Shown: piece after piece, positions 23,036-36,402 of the stretch
Layout of the letters: each line of letters begins with the position of its first letter
Numbering within the stretch: the stretch's first letter is position 1
Source: Epiperipatus broadwayi
Taxonomy: Eukaryota > Onychophora > Udeonychophora > Euonychophora > Peripatidae
NCBI GenBank assembly: GCA_028023455.1
Contig: JAQFVV010012418.1
Location: 6,693,244-6,757,243 of the forward strand
Length of the DNA stretch: 64,000 nt
Direction of reading: 5' to 3'
Notes under the pieces: generated by a model
The model's input: only the letters and a program-made list of their open reading frames with translations
What the model was told of the DNA's origin: nothing
Databases searched by the model: none
Translations under genes and position numbers: made by a program

Positions 23036-23314
23036 CATACAAAAATATGAGCTTCAATATAAAACAAAAAGTATTTATGCTACACACATACACGTGAACA
23101 ATTTAATAAATATTATAAAATATTAAGAGAAATAAAAATTACATTTAATGAGAAAGATGAGACAAAGTAATATCAAAAATATTAAATAATAGATTGATTC
23201 AAAAAATATTACATTAAAAATTTTAAACATAAAAAAAAATCATTACACTATAAACTTTTTTGTTTAAACATTGAATAAAAACTTAAAATATTTTATTACT
23301 AAAAAAATTCTTAC

Positions 23315-23464
23315 CACATTTTTAGGTTTAGAACATTCACAGTCACATATTAATTCTAATTCAATTGTAAGCTTTTCTTGAATTCCAATGGGATAAATTT
23401 CTATTGTTTGTGGACCAGAAATATTTAGACAATAATCGGCAGATATGGTAACATTAAACTGTAT
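23315..23464 (-). CDS. Integrin beta exon: hybrid domain, C-terminal part
   Basis: These 150 bases are exactly 50 codons. The peptide begins IQFNVTISADYC and ends CDCECSKPKNV, with IYPIGIQEKL between. It matches the end of the integrin hybrid domain (human beta1: VQFEISITSNKC ... IRPLGFTEEV ... CECECQ), whose swing-out couples ligand binding to leg opening. The acceptor AG is at 23466-23465 and the donor GTAAGAA begins at 23314; both phases are 0. Confidence 0.93.
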
Positions 23465-25989
23465 CTATATATTAATAAAATAAAAACAATTTAAAGCTTA
23501 TAAATGCATTATAGGATTTTTTTAGTCTATAATAGAAATACAAATGATAAATAACATGGATAAGCAAACCATCAAAAATAATGTTTTTCTGAAAGTTTGT
23601 GGTGATGGTATTGTAGTTATAATTATATGACAGGCTATCTCCATCAACAAATATTAATTGTTAAATATTTTTAGAAAAATTCAAACTTTATTTAAATTTT
23701 CCATATACATTCAATTGTGCTATTACTAGCAATTGAATGACTTTGGAAAATTTAAAGTTTGAAATTAAAGTAATATTTAATAAGACTATAACCTTAAAAC
23801 TATGCGCCTGAAAAAATGACAGTAGGAACCTTTGCAAATCTTTAACACAAGATTTATTTAAAAGACAAATAATTTCAATCAAAGATAATATCTAATTTAA
23901 TATTTTAAAAAATGTGATCTAAAAGTGTACCTTTTAGAAAAAATATTTAATGGCATTAAGCTCATCAAATTGTTCATTTAAAATGTTAGTCTATATTTTT
24001 TCTTTTTTTCATCATGGCATGTGATTGCCTCTAGGATGTTCATCTTAAATTAATTTTCTTTTAAAAGTGTCTGTTAAAATGAAGATGATCAATTAGTTCT
24101 AATATGTATAAACTGTGAAGTACTGTCTACATTAGGTAATAATGACAGTTACTTATTAATGCCAATAGATTGCTTGGATAGTATTTTTGAGATTCAGTGG
24201 CTGATTGAAATTTATTGAGATGAATTTTGGGCAGCTGCCCCAAAACAAACTTAGCTAGGTAACTAATACTGATCTATAAATAGATGTATAGATTTTATTA
24301 GCTAGAAAGCAAATGACCAGGTGAATCTTGATTGATCAGATCAGTGTTTAAATAAAATTAATTATAAAATCATTTACACTATTGTTGGGGGAAGATACCA
24401 TATTTTCATTGTATGAGCCAATGGTATCTTTCAATAATAGTTTAGCTTCCAGCATAACTGTTTTTTCTTATTAAGTATATTAATATTTAAATATTAAAAA
24501 ATCAGAGAAATTGGATAAAAATGTGCACTTAGACTCATGTATCATATAGATTTATATTAAATAATTTTAAATGCAATTTTCAATAATTTGTTTCTATACA
24601 AAGTACTTATTGAGTTTCATTGGTCCCAAATTTGAATGTGACTAAAACCATTAAAATTATGGCTTAGGATTAGTTTTGTTTTTATATATAAAAAATTAAA
24701 AGATTTAAGCCATATAAAAAATTGTTTTACATTCATAGATTTTTTTTATTGGACCATAAGAGATGATAGGGTACCAACTTTCCTCACAAAAAGTGCAAGA
24801 ATGTTTTCATATCATGGTTTTAATACAAGAATAGCAAAATTTTATAGAATTTTTCAGATCTGTTTTTTGGGTATCGATGCACAATGATTTTGTCAATATT
24901 TTTTATTGTTTGGAATAGTTAAGCAATTTATTAATTATCTGTAGCTACAATGATATCATAATTACTTTGAATGATATACAAAAAAAATTTTGAGTTATGT
25001 TTTTGATACCAGAATATGCTTTTTTATAAAGTAGGTTTCAGTTATGGCTCATACTTGTGTCTTTGAATGTAATAACTACTGCTACTTAGTATTCTGCAAT
25101 GATTTCTTAATGATTTAATCCATGATAGTGTTTTATATCCTATTCAAAATTATTTAGTTTTAATACAATCTATGTTTATTCATATATCTGGATATTAATT
25201 AAAATCATATTTTTTGAACTATCCAGTAATGTTTTTATATAAATGAGTTCCTGTTTAAATTATTTATTTACAAGCTGGTCAATTTTTATGATAGAGCATC
25301 TACAGAACTGTATTATCTGAGAAATATGTTTATAGATTTTGATAATGATGTCATAAAATCATTATTGTTCTATACAATATATTACAGTTGTAGAATGACT
25401 GCCTCAAGAATTAAAGATTTTGTACTAAAGCTCAGCCTTACACATCTAGTATTCTAAAATCACAAATTATATGTTTTTTTGTTTTACAATATTGGTATTA
25501 ATGTATTATAACAATAGACAAAATGCATATACTTTCATAAAAGAAATTGTATTTTAATGATATATTTTAATTGAACTTCTTTGCTTTGTTTATTTGATAA
25601 TAAATGTACATTGAACTTATTATTAAGTGAATATTTGCAACTACAAAAATAAAATAGTTTTTAAAAAACAACAACAACCCCACATTACTAAAAGTGCATG
25701 TATTGTATTAAAATATCACTAAATTCTAACACTCCCCCCCCCCCTCATTTTCCACATAAAAAATAATTAGACAGAAAAAAATTTCATGGATTATAAATAT
25801 TAATCCTTTATGTCTGTCAGTAAGTTATGAGAATGGAATCACTATCCATCTCAAGGGAAGATTTTAAAAATGTATATGGGTTTCTTTCAAAATTGCAAAT
25901 ATTAGTAATTTCTACAAAATTAAAAATTATATCCTATCATTATATTCCTTTATTATATATTATCATTATAACATCAGTGAAATACTTAC
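23465..25989 (-). other. Integrin beta intron, 2.5 kb
   Basis: Plain AT-rich DNA with a C-run at about 25734-25744. I recognise no mobile element. The small minus frame at 23688-23882 resembles nothing known to me. Confidence 0.8.
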
Positions 25990-26041
25990 TAAGGCATTGG
26001 CTTTAATATCATTGCATACACTTGTGTGTTTTAAAGGACCT
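25990..26041 (-). CDS. Integrin beta exon: hybrid domain, short exon
   Basis: These 52 bases encode GPLKHTSVCNDIKANAL after one base that completes a Gly codon. It corresponds to the segment around the conserved Cys and 'I-x-x-x-x-x-V-x-F' of the hybrid domain (human beta1 KCSNISIGDEV). The acceptor AG is at 26043-26042 and the donor GTAAGT begins at 25989. It was found by the phase constraint: without this exon the flanking exons (phase 2 and phase 0) cannot join. The surrounding exons confirm it. Confidence 0.87.
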
Positions 26042-27324
26042 CTAAACAACAACAACAAAAAAAATAGCAACATTAAAATATATTATTTTAAAAAAAAAAA
26101 GACTTACATACTAAAAATAAATACTTTCTATTAGTTAAAATTGTATTTTTTGCCATTACTTTTATATTTGTTTGATCTACAGTAGAGGACTTTTCTTTTG
26201 ATATTATTTTTCTAAATACTCCCATTTATTTTCTAAAAATTATCTATTTTGCTTTGCCATTTGTATTATCTTTCAACTTACAAAGCATTTCTTTTGTTAC
26301 TATTACTAGCTTTTCTTCTTAATTAATAAGATTTGTACTATACCCACTTTTTCTGCAATAATATTGACTTCATTTTTTGTCTTCCCAGTTTTTAAATGAC
26401 TTGATGAGTTCTTGGTTCTATACAATTCTTCGATATCTATTGATTATTTTGCAGTTCTGCTTTCCACTCATTCTTGAGTTTCAGTTTCCTACGTATTTTA
26501 TATAATATTATTTCTATCACAATTTTTTTAATTACTCATTTTTTTCAATTGTAATTTCATTTTAGATTATTTAATTTTAGATTGCTTTTATTCATTTGTT
26601 AATAAGTACTAATAAAAACTTTTAATATATGGTATCTCATAAAAGTCATATCTTTTGCAAATACAAATAATTAATTTTTTTTCCTTTTTATAAAATTATT
26701 TTTAAAATTAATTATTTATATATCAGACACACACACACAAATTTAATACAGCTATCATTATATATGATAGATATCAAACCAGGTCATAACAAGAGTTTAA
26801 TCTCTTTCACCCTGTTTTACTTACATTTGTTTTTGAATTGATATTCTTTATTTAATTTTTATTAAAATTAATAAATATTTTAATCTTTTATAATAACTAT
26901 AATCATTTAGGTTAGAAATAAGAATTTTTTAAACAAGTACAATTACAAATTTGTCCAGGTTTATTACTTATTAGATGATGTCCAGAATAACTTTGGAACA
27001 ACGATAATAAGTTTACAAATAATCTTTTAAGCATTTAAGAATTAATTGAAGAAATATAGATAGTAAAAATAGGTTTTAATAAAAATAGAATTACTCTTGT
27101 ATCAGAAAATGCTTAAATTTGTCTATTACAGAAGGTGAAGATAGTAATAAATATAAAAAAAAAAATGCTGACTTAAAATGACGGAGATATAAAAAACCTA
27201 CACCTCTCAATATTCACAATTTGAAGTTATATATCTATTATAATATATTATTGTTTTATATGTAAAACTTTTTTATATGTATATGTACATGGATGGTATA
27301 GTTAAGGATTAATATATTAATTTA

Positions 27325-27425
27325 GTGTGAAGTCTCATGGTGTAAAAATAACACATCTGTTTCTATGTACTTGGTCTAAGTTAGAATTCTGGTTCAGCAA
27401 AACTTGAAAAGAGGTTTAATTTTTT
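27325..27425 (+). mobile_element. tRNA-derived SINE, decayed
   Basis: A-box-like TCATGGTGTAAAAATAAC (about 27335-27352) and B-box-like AAGTTAGAATTCTGG (about 27378-27392) have tRNA-like spacing and resemble TGGTGTA-GTGG-TAAC and GGTTCGAATCC. The copy ends near an A/T-rich tail. It is degraded, so its promoter is probably weak. Confidence 0.45.
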
Positions 27426-28070
27426 TTTAGATAGCCAGAACATAGCCAACTAAGTAAACTATTCAATATTGTTAAATAAATTGGAAAACCTGAGAAAAAA
27501 TCATTCTTCTTTAATGTTTCTCTTGAGAAACTTTTACGCTGTAGTGAACTATTTAGCATTAAAGTTTGATATGATTATAAGTAATGAAATTTATTTTAAA
27601 AAAGTTAACTCACAAAAGTTTTTCAAAAATGAATGGTCAAAATGTTTGATATTGAAGCAATAGAAGAATGCGGTGCCAAAGGTTAAAATCTTTCGTAAAT
27701 ATTTACATATACTCATTTGTGCTTAATAAAAATATATATTATAACTTTAATAAGCATATCAGTAAACCTTAAATTATTTTAACAGAAAAAATAACATTAG
27801 TTCAATATCGAAACAATTTTTTTAAAAAAAAGCCACAACTCCCCAAAGATAAAAAAAAAGGGGGGGAGTATCCAAATTTAACATTCCATGGCAAAAAATA
27901 TCTTTAGTATCTATATAAATATATTGGATCATAAATAAAGATGGAATTCCACCTTTATTGTTAAAAGGAGGTTGCTTTGATGACAGGTTGAGATTGTTAT
28001 TGATATTGTCTAAATGTTGATCGATTTTAATGAATATATATATATATAAAACAAGAAACATAAATGACAA

Positions 28071-28240
28071 TATTCGCTTAAAAGTTGAACTCGCACCTTT
28101 AGATTCTTGAATATCGAATTTAAAGCAAATGCTCTTAACTGAGCTATTCTGTCAAACAGAATAGCTCAGTTGGTAGAGCGTTTGCCTTAAATTCAATATT
28201 CAAGACTCTAAAGGTGCGAGTTCAACCTCTAAGCAAATAT
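28071..28240. mobile_element. Head-to-head inverted pair of tRNA-like SINE heads
   Basis: Arms 28071-28152 and 28156-28240 are near-perfect inverted copies separated by three bases. The plus arm carries an RNA polymerase III A box, TAGCTCAGTTGGTAGAGC (28162-28179), and a B-box-like GAGTTCAACCTC (about 28218-28229). The minus arm has the same boxes diverged, facing away. It is tRNA-derived rather than a functional tRNA: the acceptor ends do not pair and there is no clean cloverleaf anticodon arm. Confidence 0.7.
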
Positions 28241-28400
28241 TATCACTGTGCATATAGGCCAGCAACACCTAAAGAAGAGTGGAGAATAATACTACTCGAA
28301 ATGTTGTGTAATTATTAGCCTGTATTGTCTATTTGTGTGTTATTACTAACAAGTTGTTTGTATTTGGAAAATTTAAATAAAGTTTAAAATTTTCTATACA
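28241..28400 (+). mobile_element. Putative SINE tail with Penelope-like or hammerhead-like motif
   Basis: After the tRNA-like head, AACACCTAAAGA is followed by AGAGT...ACTC and then GAAATGTTGTG (about 28265-28310). The CTNAAGA-stem-GAAA order resembles the hammerhead-like region after the ORF of Penelope-like elements. The invariant G5 is A here, and AACA/TGTT pairing lies directly after GAAA with no stem III. The copy ends in AAATAAAG-rich sequence. Confidence 0.35.
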
Positions 28401-28992
28401 AGAACATAAATGACTTAGATGTACCCAACTACCATATGATGAAAAGTGAGAAAAATAATTTGAAGAAAAGTTGTTGTTCATAACAATTAATAAAATTAAT
28501 TTTTGAACTTTGAAATCAAAGAGAAAAATTAGAAAATATTAACATTTCAAAAATTAAAAAAAAATAAAGACTGGAATGATAACAAAAAAAATGCTTGCAG
28601 TTCAATTAAAGAAAAACAAAATGAGAGAAAAATATAATACAGATATGGCATAAGTTTTTAGACATTGCATCAAAAATAGATAAGTAAAGAGACAAAAAAT
28701 AAATCTGATGAGCAAACAGTCGCATATATAACTAAATCAAAACTCAGCCCTATCAATGTCTAAATAAATATTAGAAATTTCAATGAATTAATCATAGAGT
28801 CAATTTTAAAATATATAAAAAAATAAAAACAAACCAATGATCATAAGAAAAAAAAATAGTATGCTGAGGTATAAAATTGAGTAATACTCTCATTGAAAGA
28901 TACAAAAAAATAATAAAATGTCAATTGAATCAATCTCCTATTTAAAATAAATGAAATACAAATGTATCCACATAGCGTATCCCAATTTGATG

Positions 28993-29000
28993 CTTTAGAC
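28993..29000. repeat. 8-bp target duplication CTTTAGAC, copy 1
   Basis: Present at 28993-29000, 29846-29853 and 30355-30362, exactly flanking two hAT elements. The form nnnTAnnn is the target consensus of the Buster group of hAT transposons. Confidence 0.8.
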
Positions 29001-29845
29001 CAGTGGTCTTCAACCTTTTCACACCTGCGGACCGGTAAAAGTAAGGATAAGATTTCGCGGACCAGCAGAAGTTTACAGATAAATTTTTATTTGGGGGGGG
29101 GGGGTTGAGAAATATGTTGTCAACACTGAGACAAAAGATAGACACCAAAGTTATTTTTTGTTTGTTTTTATTTTTAAAAAAAAGGTAAGAGAAATTGGTT
29201 TTAAAAATAAAAGTTTTAGTATTTTAATGGTATACAAATAAAGCCTAAAAAAAATATTGCCTTATTGGCCAAAAAAAAATGGGCGTATTTTTAAAGAAAA
29301 AAAAAAAGAAAATGAAACTTGAAAAAGTCAAAAGTTTTGATCTTACTATATTTTGGGGTGGTGGGGGTGTATTGAGAAATACTTTGCAAAAGTTAGAAAC
29401 AGAACTTATTTTTTGGTTTTTATTTTTAAAAAAAGGTAATAAGCCTTATAGCCAAAAAAAAAACACTAAAAATGAAATATTAAGAGAGAGTAGAAAAAAT
29501 TTAAGAGATCAAAAAAAGTCACGTTACATTTTATTGTTTTAACAACGCTGACAAGCAGCCGTGATTGGCTATCAAAAGACAACTGGAGTTTGTGTAATAA
29601 AAAAATTTCTACCCCCCCCATAAACATCTGTGATAAATAGAAAAACAAATTAATTTATGTATCATTGATTAGATTTTGTGGTATTTTTGTTCTGTTTCTT
29701 TTTTTTTAATAAATGTGATGAAAAAATAAATAAAAATTGTTCATATTAATTAAAAGTTTAAAATCTTATTATTTTGTTATTATAAGCTTTCTTGCAGTCT
29801 AGCTGCGGACCGACAGACAACCTCTGCGGTGGTTGAAGACCACTG
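29001..29845. mobile_element. hAT (Buster-like) non-autonomous transposon 1
   Basis: It begins CAGTGGTCTTCAACC and ends GGTTGAAGACCACTG, perfect 15-bp terminal inverted repeats. Further in are CGGACC-containing subterminal repeats (TGCGGACCGG at 29026). The interior of 845 bp has no transposase; the 87-codon plus frame at 29279-29542 is lysine-rich low-complexity. A G12 run lies at about 29093-29104. Confidence 0.82.
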
Positions 29846-29853
29846 CTTTAGAC

Positions 29854-30354
29854 CAGTGATATCTTCAACCCTTGGTCCGCAGACCGGTGCCGGGCCGCAG
29901 AAGTTTTCTGCTGGGCTGCAGGAAAGTTTGTAATAACAAAATAATAAGAGTTTAAACTTTTAATTAATATAAATAATTTTTATTTATCTCATTTTTACCC
30001 AATTAAAAAAAAAAGAAACAGAACGAAAACAAAATCTAATCAATCATACATAAATTAATTTGTTTTTTTAGTTATCACAAATGTTTATGGGGGGAGGAGG
30101 TAGAATTAAAGTTTTTATTACTTTTCTAAAAAAATTCAAAATTAAAAAAAAAAGTTTTTTTATTATACAAACTCCATATATATATAATTTCATCTTCTAT
30201 ATTTAACGTTGTTTTGATCAGTTATAATAATTATGCTCATCTAAAGCTAAGCAGTTTACATCTTTAAGAAAATTTATCACTAGACTTCTGCCGGGCCATG
30301 AAATCTTATCCTTATTTTTAACGGTCCCAGGTGTGAAAAGGTTGAAGACCACTG
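29854..30354. mobile_element. hAT (Buster-like) non-autonomous transposon 2
   Basis: It starts CAGTGATATCTTCAACC (diverged) and ends GGTTGAAGACCACTG; it is 501 bp with no coding capacity. Its left half (30000-30110) is the reverse complement of the right half of element 1 (about 29600-29790), so the two elements lie in opposite orientation, separated only by the shared 8-bp duplication. Confidence 0.8.
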
Positions 30355-31499
30355 CTTTAGACTATTATACCTGACATTTTTTTGTAATGCAGTCTTTTTA
30401 ACCACTTCTATATCAAGAGATTCTTTCATAAATTTTAACACTTTGTGTAATTGCAGTTTTTTATTATGTTCTATCTATATTTTTTTAAAGAAAATAAGGA
30501 ATATTGAATCTTTTAACTGATCTTTGAAATAAATTTTATAACATAAATGTATATATCTATGGAACGAAAATGGTAATTAAAATCATTTTAAAATGCCTTT
30601 TAAATATCAATTTATTATTTCAAAAACTAATCAAGATATATCTTCCATTGTAGATATTAACATATTGTTGGATCTTGTGATCTTGTTGTCATAGTTACAG
30701 AATATTACTAAGCATCCTTAAGTGAATTTTCTCCAGTCTTTTTATTATTTTGATAAGAAATCCATATATTACTTCTATTAAATAAATTCTGATATAATAA
30801 CAGTCAAAAATATAATTACTTTAGTAAAATATTTGTATCACTATGATAAAATACCTTATCTATTGCTTTTTAAATACATATAGCAGCCCAGTCGATTCTT
30901 GCTGCATGTCATCATCCAAATCTAACATTTTGTATAAATCCTAACAAATTATTTAAACTGAATCACATTCCCAAAGCTAATGATACCTAAACCAAATTTT
31001 ACTTTGGAGGATTTTCCTCTTACTATTGGTTAATAAAATATCTAATATTTTTAAACTTTAATTTCTACACCAAATTCTGTCTTACAAAAAAAATTACAAC
31101 ATTCTGTTGACTTGACAAAAATAGCATAATTATCAGTATATTATAAATCTAGGCCCCAAGAAAATGAAATTATTGTTCATGCTTTTAATTAGTTTTTAAA
31201 AATTCCACCCACCAAATCCATAATTATGTAATTAAAAATAAGATTTATATCTTGCTTTTATTGATTTATTAAGATATTTGATTAAGTTAATTGAACAGGT
31301 TTATGATATTATTTGAAATTGTTTTCCCACCAAAATTTATTTGTATTACGCAGTTTCTACATAATGCAATGAAAGATTTTATTACTGCAGACAGAAAATC
31401 AGAGGCATTGAAAATCAAAATTGATGTTAAACAATGATAAGTACTTACTCTAACATTGTTTTAAATTTTTATGTCAGTTGTCTTTGGATCTGTTTATTG

Positions 31500-32500
31500 G
31501 TAGCTCAATGAAACAGGAATCAAGATGCGATACATGTTTGATGGTAAAATTTTTAATTTTTAATTGATTAAAAGAATCTTCTTGGATTCTGGATTTATGG
31601 TATACTGATGATTGTGGTATTTATACCATTTCAAAAAATGATTTTAAAAATGTACTTAATGTTTTGAATGCAATATTTAAAGACTTTGATTTAATAATTA
31701 ATGTTCAATAAGCTCAAGTTCTTTATCAGCCAGTGAGGAAAGAAATATCCACAATAACATAAAGCTTAGATGGTTATTAATTTTAAAATATAATCTAATT
31801 TAAATATCTTAGTAGTTTTATAAGTAGAAAATTTGATTTAAATATTGTAGTACAACAAAGATTCCTATATACTAGTGCTGCTACTAACAAATTAAAAGAT
31901 ATTCACTGCATGGATATGATTACTGCATCTAAGTTAACTGTATATAAAAAATTATTATTTTGTCTAATTTATTATATGCCAGTGAGAATTGGTAACCTTA
32001 TCAATGCAGTATAATAACAATAAAAGTTTAATTTAAGGAATATTTTGTAAAATCCTAAAAAATACAATGACAAAATTATAAAACTAATCAATATATTTTT
32101 TAACTTTCTGGATACGATACTATACAGAGTCCGATTTTATAAAATCAAACACCTTCATTGGATGGACATATAGAATGAATGAATAATGCAAGATTTCCTA
32201 AAAGGTATTTTATAAGACCTTAAATATGGTTTTCATTGGAAAAATATCTTAAGAAGGGCAATATTGACAGTTTCCATCAGAAAAAAAAAATGCTAGAGAA
32301 TTCAATGAATTGAAAAGCTATAATTATATGGTGTTGAAGTATTTCAGAAAAAAATTCTGCTAAAGAAATTAGAAGACAGTATCATAAAATATCAAATAAA
32401 CAGAAAAATGGGTAAGAATGTTCTATATGTGGACATATTGTAGTTCAGATTAATTTGAACGGTCACTCTAAAACTCACTTCTAGAGTAGATTTTTTTATT
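31500..32500 (+). mobile_element. CR1/jockey-like LINE, 3' half, decayed
   Basis: The plus strand reads, with frameshifts, YTDDCGIYTISKNDF (degenerate FADD box, about 31600), INVQ-AQVLYQP, FKYLSSFIS (F-x-Y-L-G-S), ASKLTVYKKLL, and finally CSICGHIV...LNGHSKTH (about 32420-32485). The last is a C2H2-like zinc-finger tail found at the end of many CR1/jockey-type ORF2 proteins in invertebrates. It carries many stops. The 5' start is unclear. Confidence 0.6.
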
Positions 32501-32719
32501 GGAGTTGGAATAGCCATACTCATTTATGAGTGGATGCTATATATATATGTAAACATAGAAATATAAGAATCTCATTCTATTATAATCCAAGTGTCAACTC
32601 TTTTGCCTATATTAAGATCTTAGACCAGAGTGAAAAATGGGGATCCATTTTTTACTTAATTTATGGAGGTTTCCTTGACAACAGATTAAAAATTCAAATT
32701 TTAGATAAGCTTGTGGGTC

Positions 32720-33750
32720 TTTTCATGTAATTAAATATATATTAAATCACCCCACATGATTACAAAATTCAGCACTGTCTTTTGTAAAATAAATTTATTA
32801 GAGTCCGTATTTCAAAATAGCCAACCCAAAATGATACTACTTTGAAACTGTATGCTATTGGATCTTGAATTTTGAAATATGGACTCTAATATATTTGTTT
32901 ATTATTATTAACACTTTTCTTTATTACTTTTTATATTGCTTTATTCAGTTATTATATCAATTATATTATAATGGTTTTAATTGCCCCAGCAATATTCTTC
33001 AGATCTTTTTACTCCTAAACCAACTTAACAGTTGAGTTGGTTTAGGAATAAAAAGATCTGAAGAAGATTGCTGGGGAAATCGAAACCATTATAATATAAT
33101 TGATATATAATTTGATAAAACATTGTAAAAAGTAATAAAGAAAAGTATTAATTGGTTGAATTAAGCAATGCAATAAAGAGAAAAATTAAATTGTAATATA
33201 TTTATTTCACAGAGAGTGGTGCTGAATTTCATAACTATGTTGGGTGATTTAATATTTATTTCAGGATAGCATTAAGCACTAGGATTATTTTCATATATGT
33301 AATTGGATGAGATGGTTTGAAGTTTAAAATTACTAAAGTTTAGTTTGTCTTAATAAACATGTATGTTTAGTAGCAAGTTAACATCATTGCTTATTTAAAT
33401 TTCATGTTCTTTGTTTGAATTGGTTCATGTTTCAATACTTTAGATCTAATAGCATACAATTTCAAAGTGATATCATTTGGACTATTTATTTCACAGAGAG
33501 CAGTGCGATGAGTTTCATAACCATTGGGGTGATTTAATATTAGATATTTATTTCAGTATAATATTAAGCACTGGGATTATTTATATATATAGTCTAAATA
33601 TTAATTCTTTTAGTTTTATTTTTTTGTTTAAAGTTATATATAATTTTAAAATTGAAATTTTAGTTCTATGGACAGCAGAAAAAAATAACTTTCATAATGA
33701 ATTTTTCTTTTATTTTGGATTCTCAGATTACTAAAATCAGAATCACTTAT
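32720..33750. mobile_element. Family C repeats: inverted and tandem ~280-bp units with hammerhead-like core
   Basis: TTTCACAGAGAG followed by a TTTCATAAC-like and a GGTGATTTAATATT block occurs at about 33208 and again at 33490, 282 bp apart in tandem. An inverted copy is at about 32735-32800. Between them is a fold-back (32955-33115) whose arms both carry CTGAAGA with stem II ATTGC/GCAAT and GAAAC (plus core 33057-33063; the minus core is degraded to AAAAC). The two arms meet at the palindrome CCAACTTAACAGTTGAGTTGG. Confidence 0.6.
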
Positions 33751-34428
33751 TAAATAGTTAATTCAAGGATATCTCAAATGTTGTTTGAACTTTTAAAATA
33801 AACAACCAACTTTTTTTAAACTTTTGATATAATCATAAACATTACTTTTAAAACTGTTCAGTCAGTCAAAACTTACATTTTTATCACTAAGATCTTTCTT
33901 TTTCCCATATTTTCTGAATTTACTCAATAAATTTATGTTAATTAAATATTATATTAAACATGTAAAAATATTACTTTAAATAATGTTTTATGATTAATAA
34001 TATTTGTATTTTTTTATCAATAAAGTTCTAATACTAAAGTTAAATTTTATTATCATTAGATCCTTAATTCTTATCATTAGATCCTTATGTATTACTATTA
34101 CATTCTTGAATATTTTTTTAATGCAAAATATCATTTGTAAGCAACAATAATACAAATATCATAGCAATAACATTTTACTATGTAGAACTAAAATGTTAAA
34201 AGTCAAAATAAAATAAATTGTAAAACAATTATTCCTTTGTTAATTTACACCGCATATTAATACTTGTAATGAAACTAATTGGTGTTTGTAATAAAAGTTT
34301 TAATTTTCTAGAAAATTTTCAAAATTAGTAATTGTTTTACAATTTGTGGATACAGTATATAGAATATAATATAATGTAAGAATGTTAATATTTATTAATT
34401 TATATGAATTATCAAATTATTTACATAC

Positions 34429-34505
34429 CCCATACAGGTGGATTCAAACTGGACCTTCACATTGCTTGGAGTTATGGCTTTCATTTCTACCACAGAATTA
34501 ATTTT
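34429..34505 (-). CDS. Integrin beta exon: junction of beta-I and hybrid domain
   Basis: These 77 bases encode KINSVVEMKAITPSNVKVQF followed by ESTCMG. This corresponds to the return from the beta-I domain into the hybrid domain (human beta3: KIRSKVELEVRDLPEEL..NATC). The acceptor AG is at 34507-34506 and the donor GTATGT begins at 34428. It starts in phase 0 and ends in phase 2, and is completed by the exon at 25990-26041. Confidence 0.92.
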
Positions 34506-35599
34506 CTACAAATATAATAAATTTGCTATTTTTTTATTAAAAATAATAATATGATCTTTTTCTTTATTTTGAGATTTAAATAATAATAATTTTAATGTTT
34601 ATAATATTAAAATTTAAATAGAATACTCATTTGAATTATATAATTAATTAATTATTATTACCATTAGTTATTTGTTAAAAAATAAATTTTATTACTAAAC
34701 TTTACCTTATTTTTCAAGCTTCAATTGCTTTTGTTTTCTACCTTTTTCATACCCTTTTGCTTTTTATATTAAAAATCTTTATTGGTAATAAATTACATAT
34801 AAACATATATACAATAGAATAAATTTAAATTACATAAGCAAATTTATACTGAATCTGCACCATATAATGATACAGGCAAACCAATAAGTTGTTCAAATCC
34901 AATGAGTTTTATAAGTGTGAGAACTTAATCATATTCAAATTTATTGAAAGATTATGGACAAGCCATATTAATATTTCTTTATTCCTTTTATTTATTTATT
35001 TTTTTGTAAATGAGCATAATAAACTTGTAAGTTATAATTTTTCTGATATATATAAAAAAAACAAATTTATCTGTAGAAGTCTTGCTTAATGACATTAGAA
35101 GACATGTCAGATTTGTTGTTTGTTCTCTGTTTAATGTGAAAATAAATATTATTTTATTGTTAATTAAATTTTTTATAGTCATTTTTCCATATCATCCACT
35201 CATTATTCAGTAATCTAAATAAAAGCATAAGGGTATTATAAATTACTTTAAATCTTTATGCATTAAAAGTACATGGATATTAAAATTTTGACATAAGAGT
35301 TACTTTATTAAAATTGCTTCTAAGATATTAGAATTACTTCTAAGAAAAAGACAATTTTGCTTAATGAAGAATCATAATTACATATTTTAAAATATTTTCC
35401 ATATTTATAAGATTATCCTCTTATTCCACCCATAATGAACTTAAATCATAAAATTACATTATTTAATTTTAGACAATATTTTAAAGTAGATTTATTAGTA
35501 TGATATTTAGATTGGCCATAAAATCCCTTAACCATTCTTAATATCCAAATGTTATCCTAATAGATTTTTTTTTTATTCGAAATTAAGAGTTTATCATGT

Positions 35600-36402
<803 letters not shown>

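Larger units (their letters stand above)
13958..23314 (-). other. Integrin beta intron, 9.4 kb
   Basis: This intron lies between the hybrid-domain exon and the I-EGF1 exon. It holds an RTE-like remnant, the compound hammerhead element, the large palindromic element and further hammerhead copies, listed separately. Nothing was recognised in 13958-14950 or 17073-18558. Confidence 0.85.
26042..34428 (-). other. Integrin beta intron, 8.4 kb
   Basis: It contains SINE-like repeats, two hAT elements, a CR1-like LINE and family C repeats, listed separately. I see nothing definite in 26042-27320, 28400-28990, 30363-31500 and 33741-34428, apart from a (CA)n run at 26727-26739. Confidence 0.85.

Noticed and set aside
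28156-28240. Possible functional tRNA gene
   Set aside because: A and B boxes are present, but the acceptor stem does not pair and the copy is part of an inverted SINE pair, so it is tRNA-derived only.
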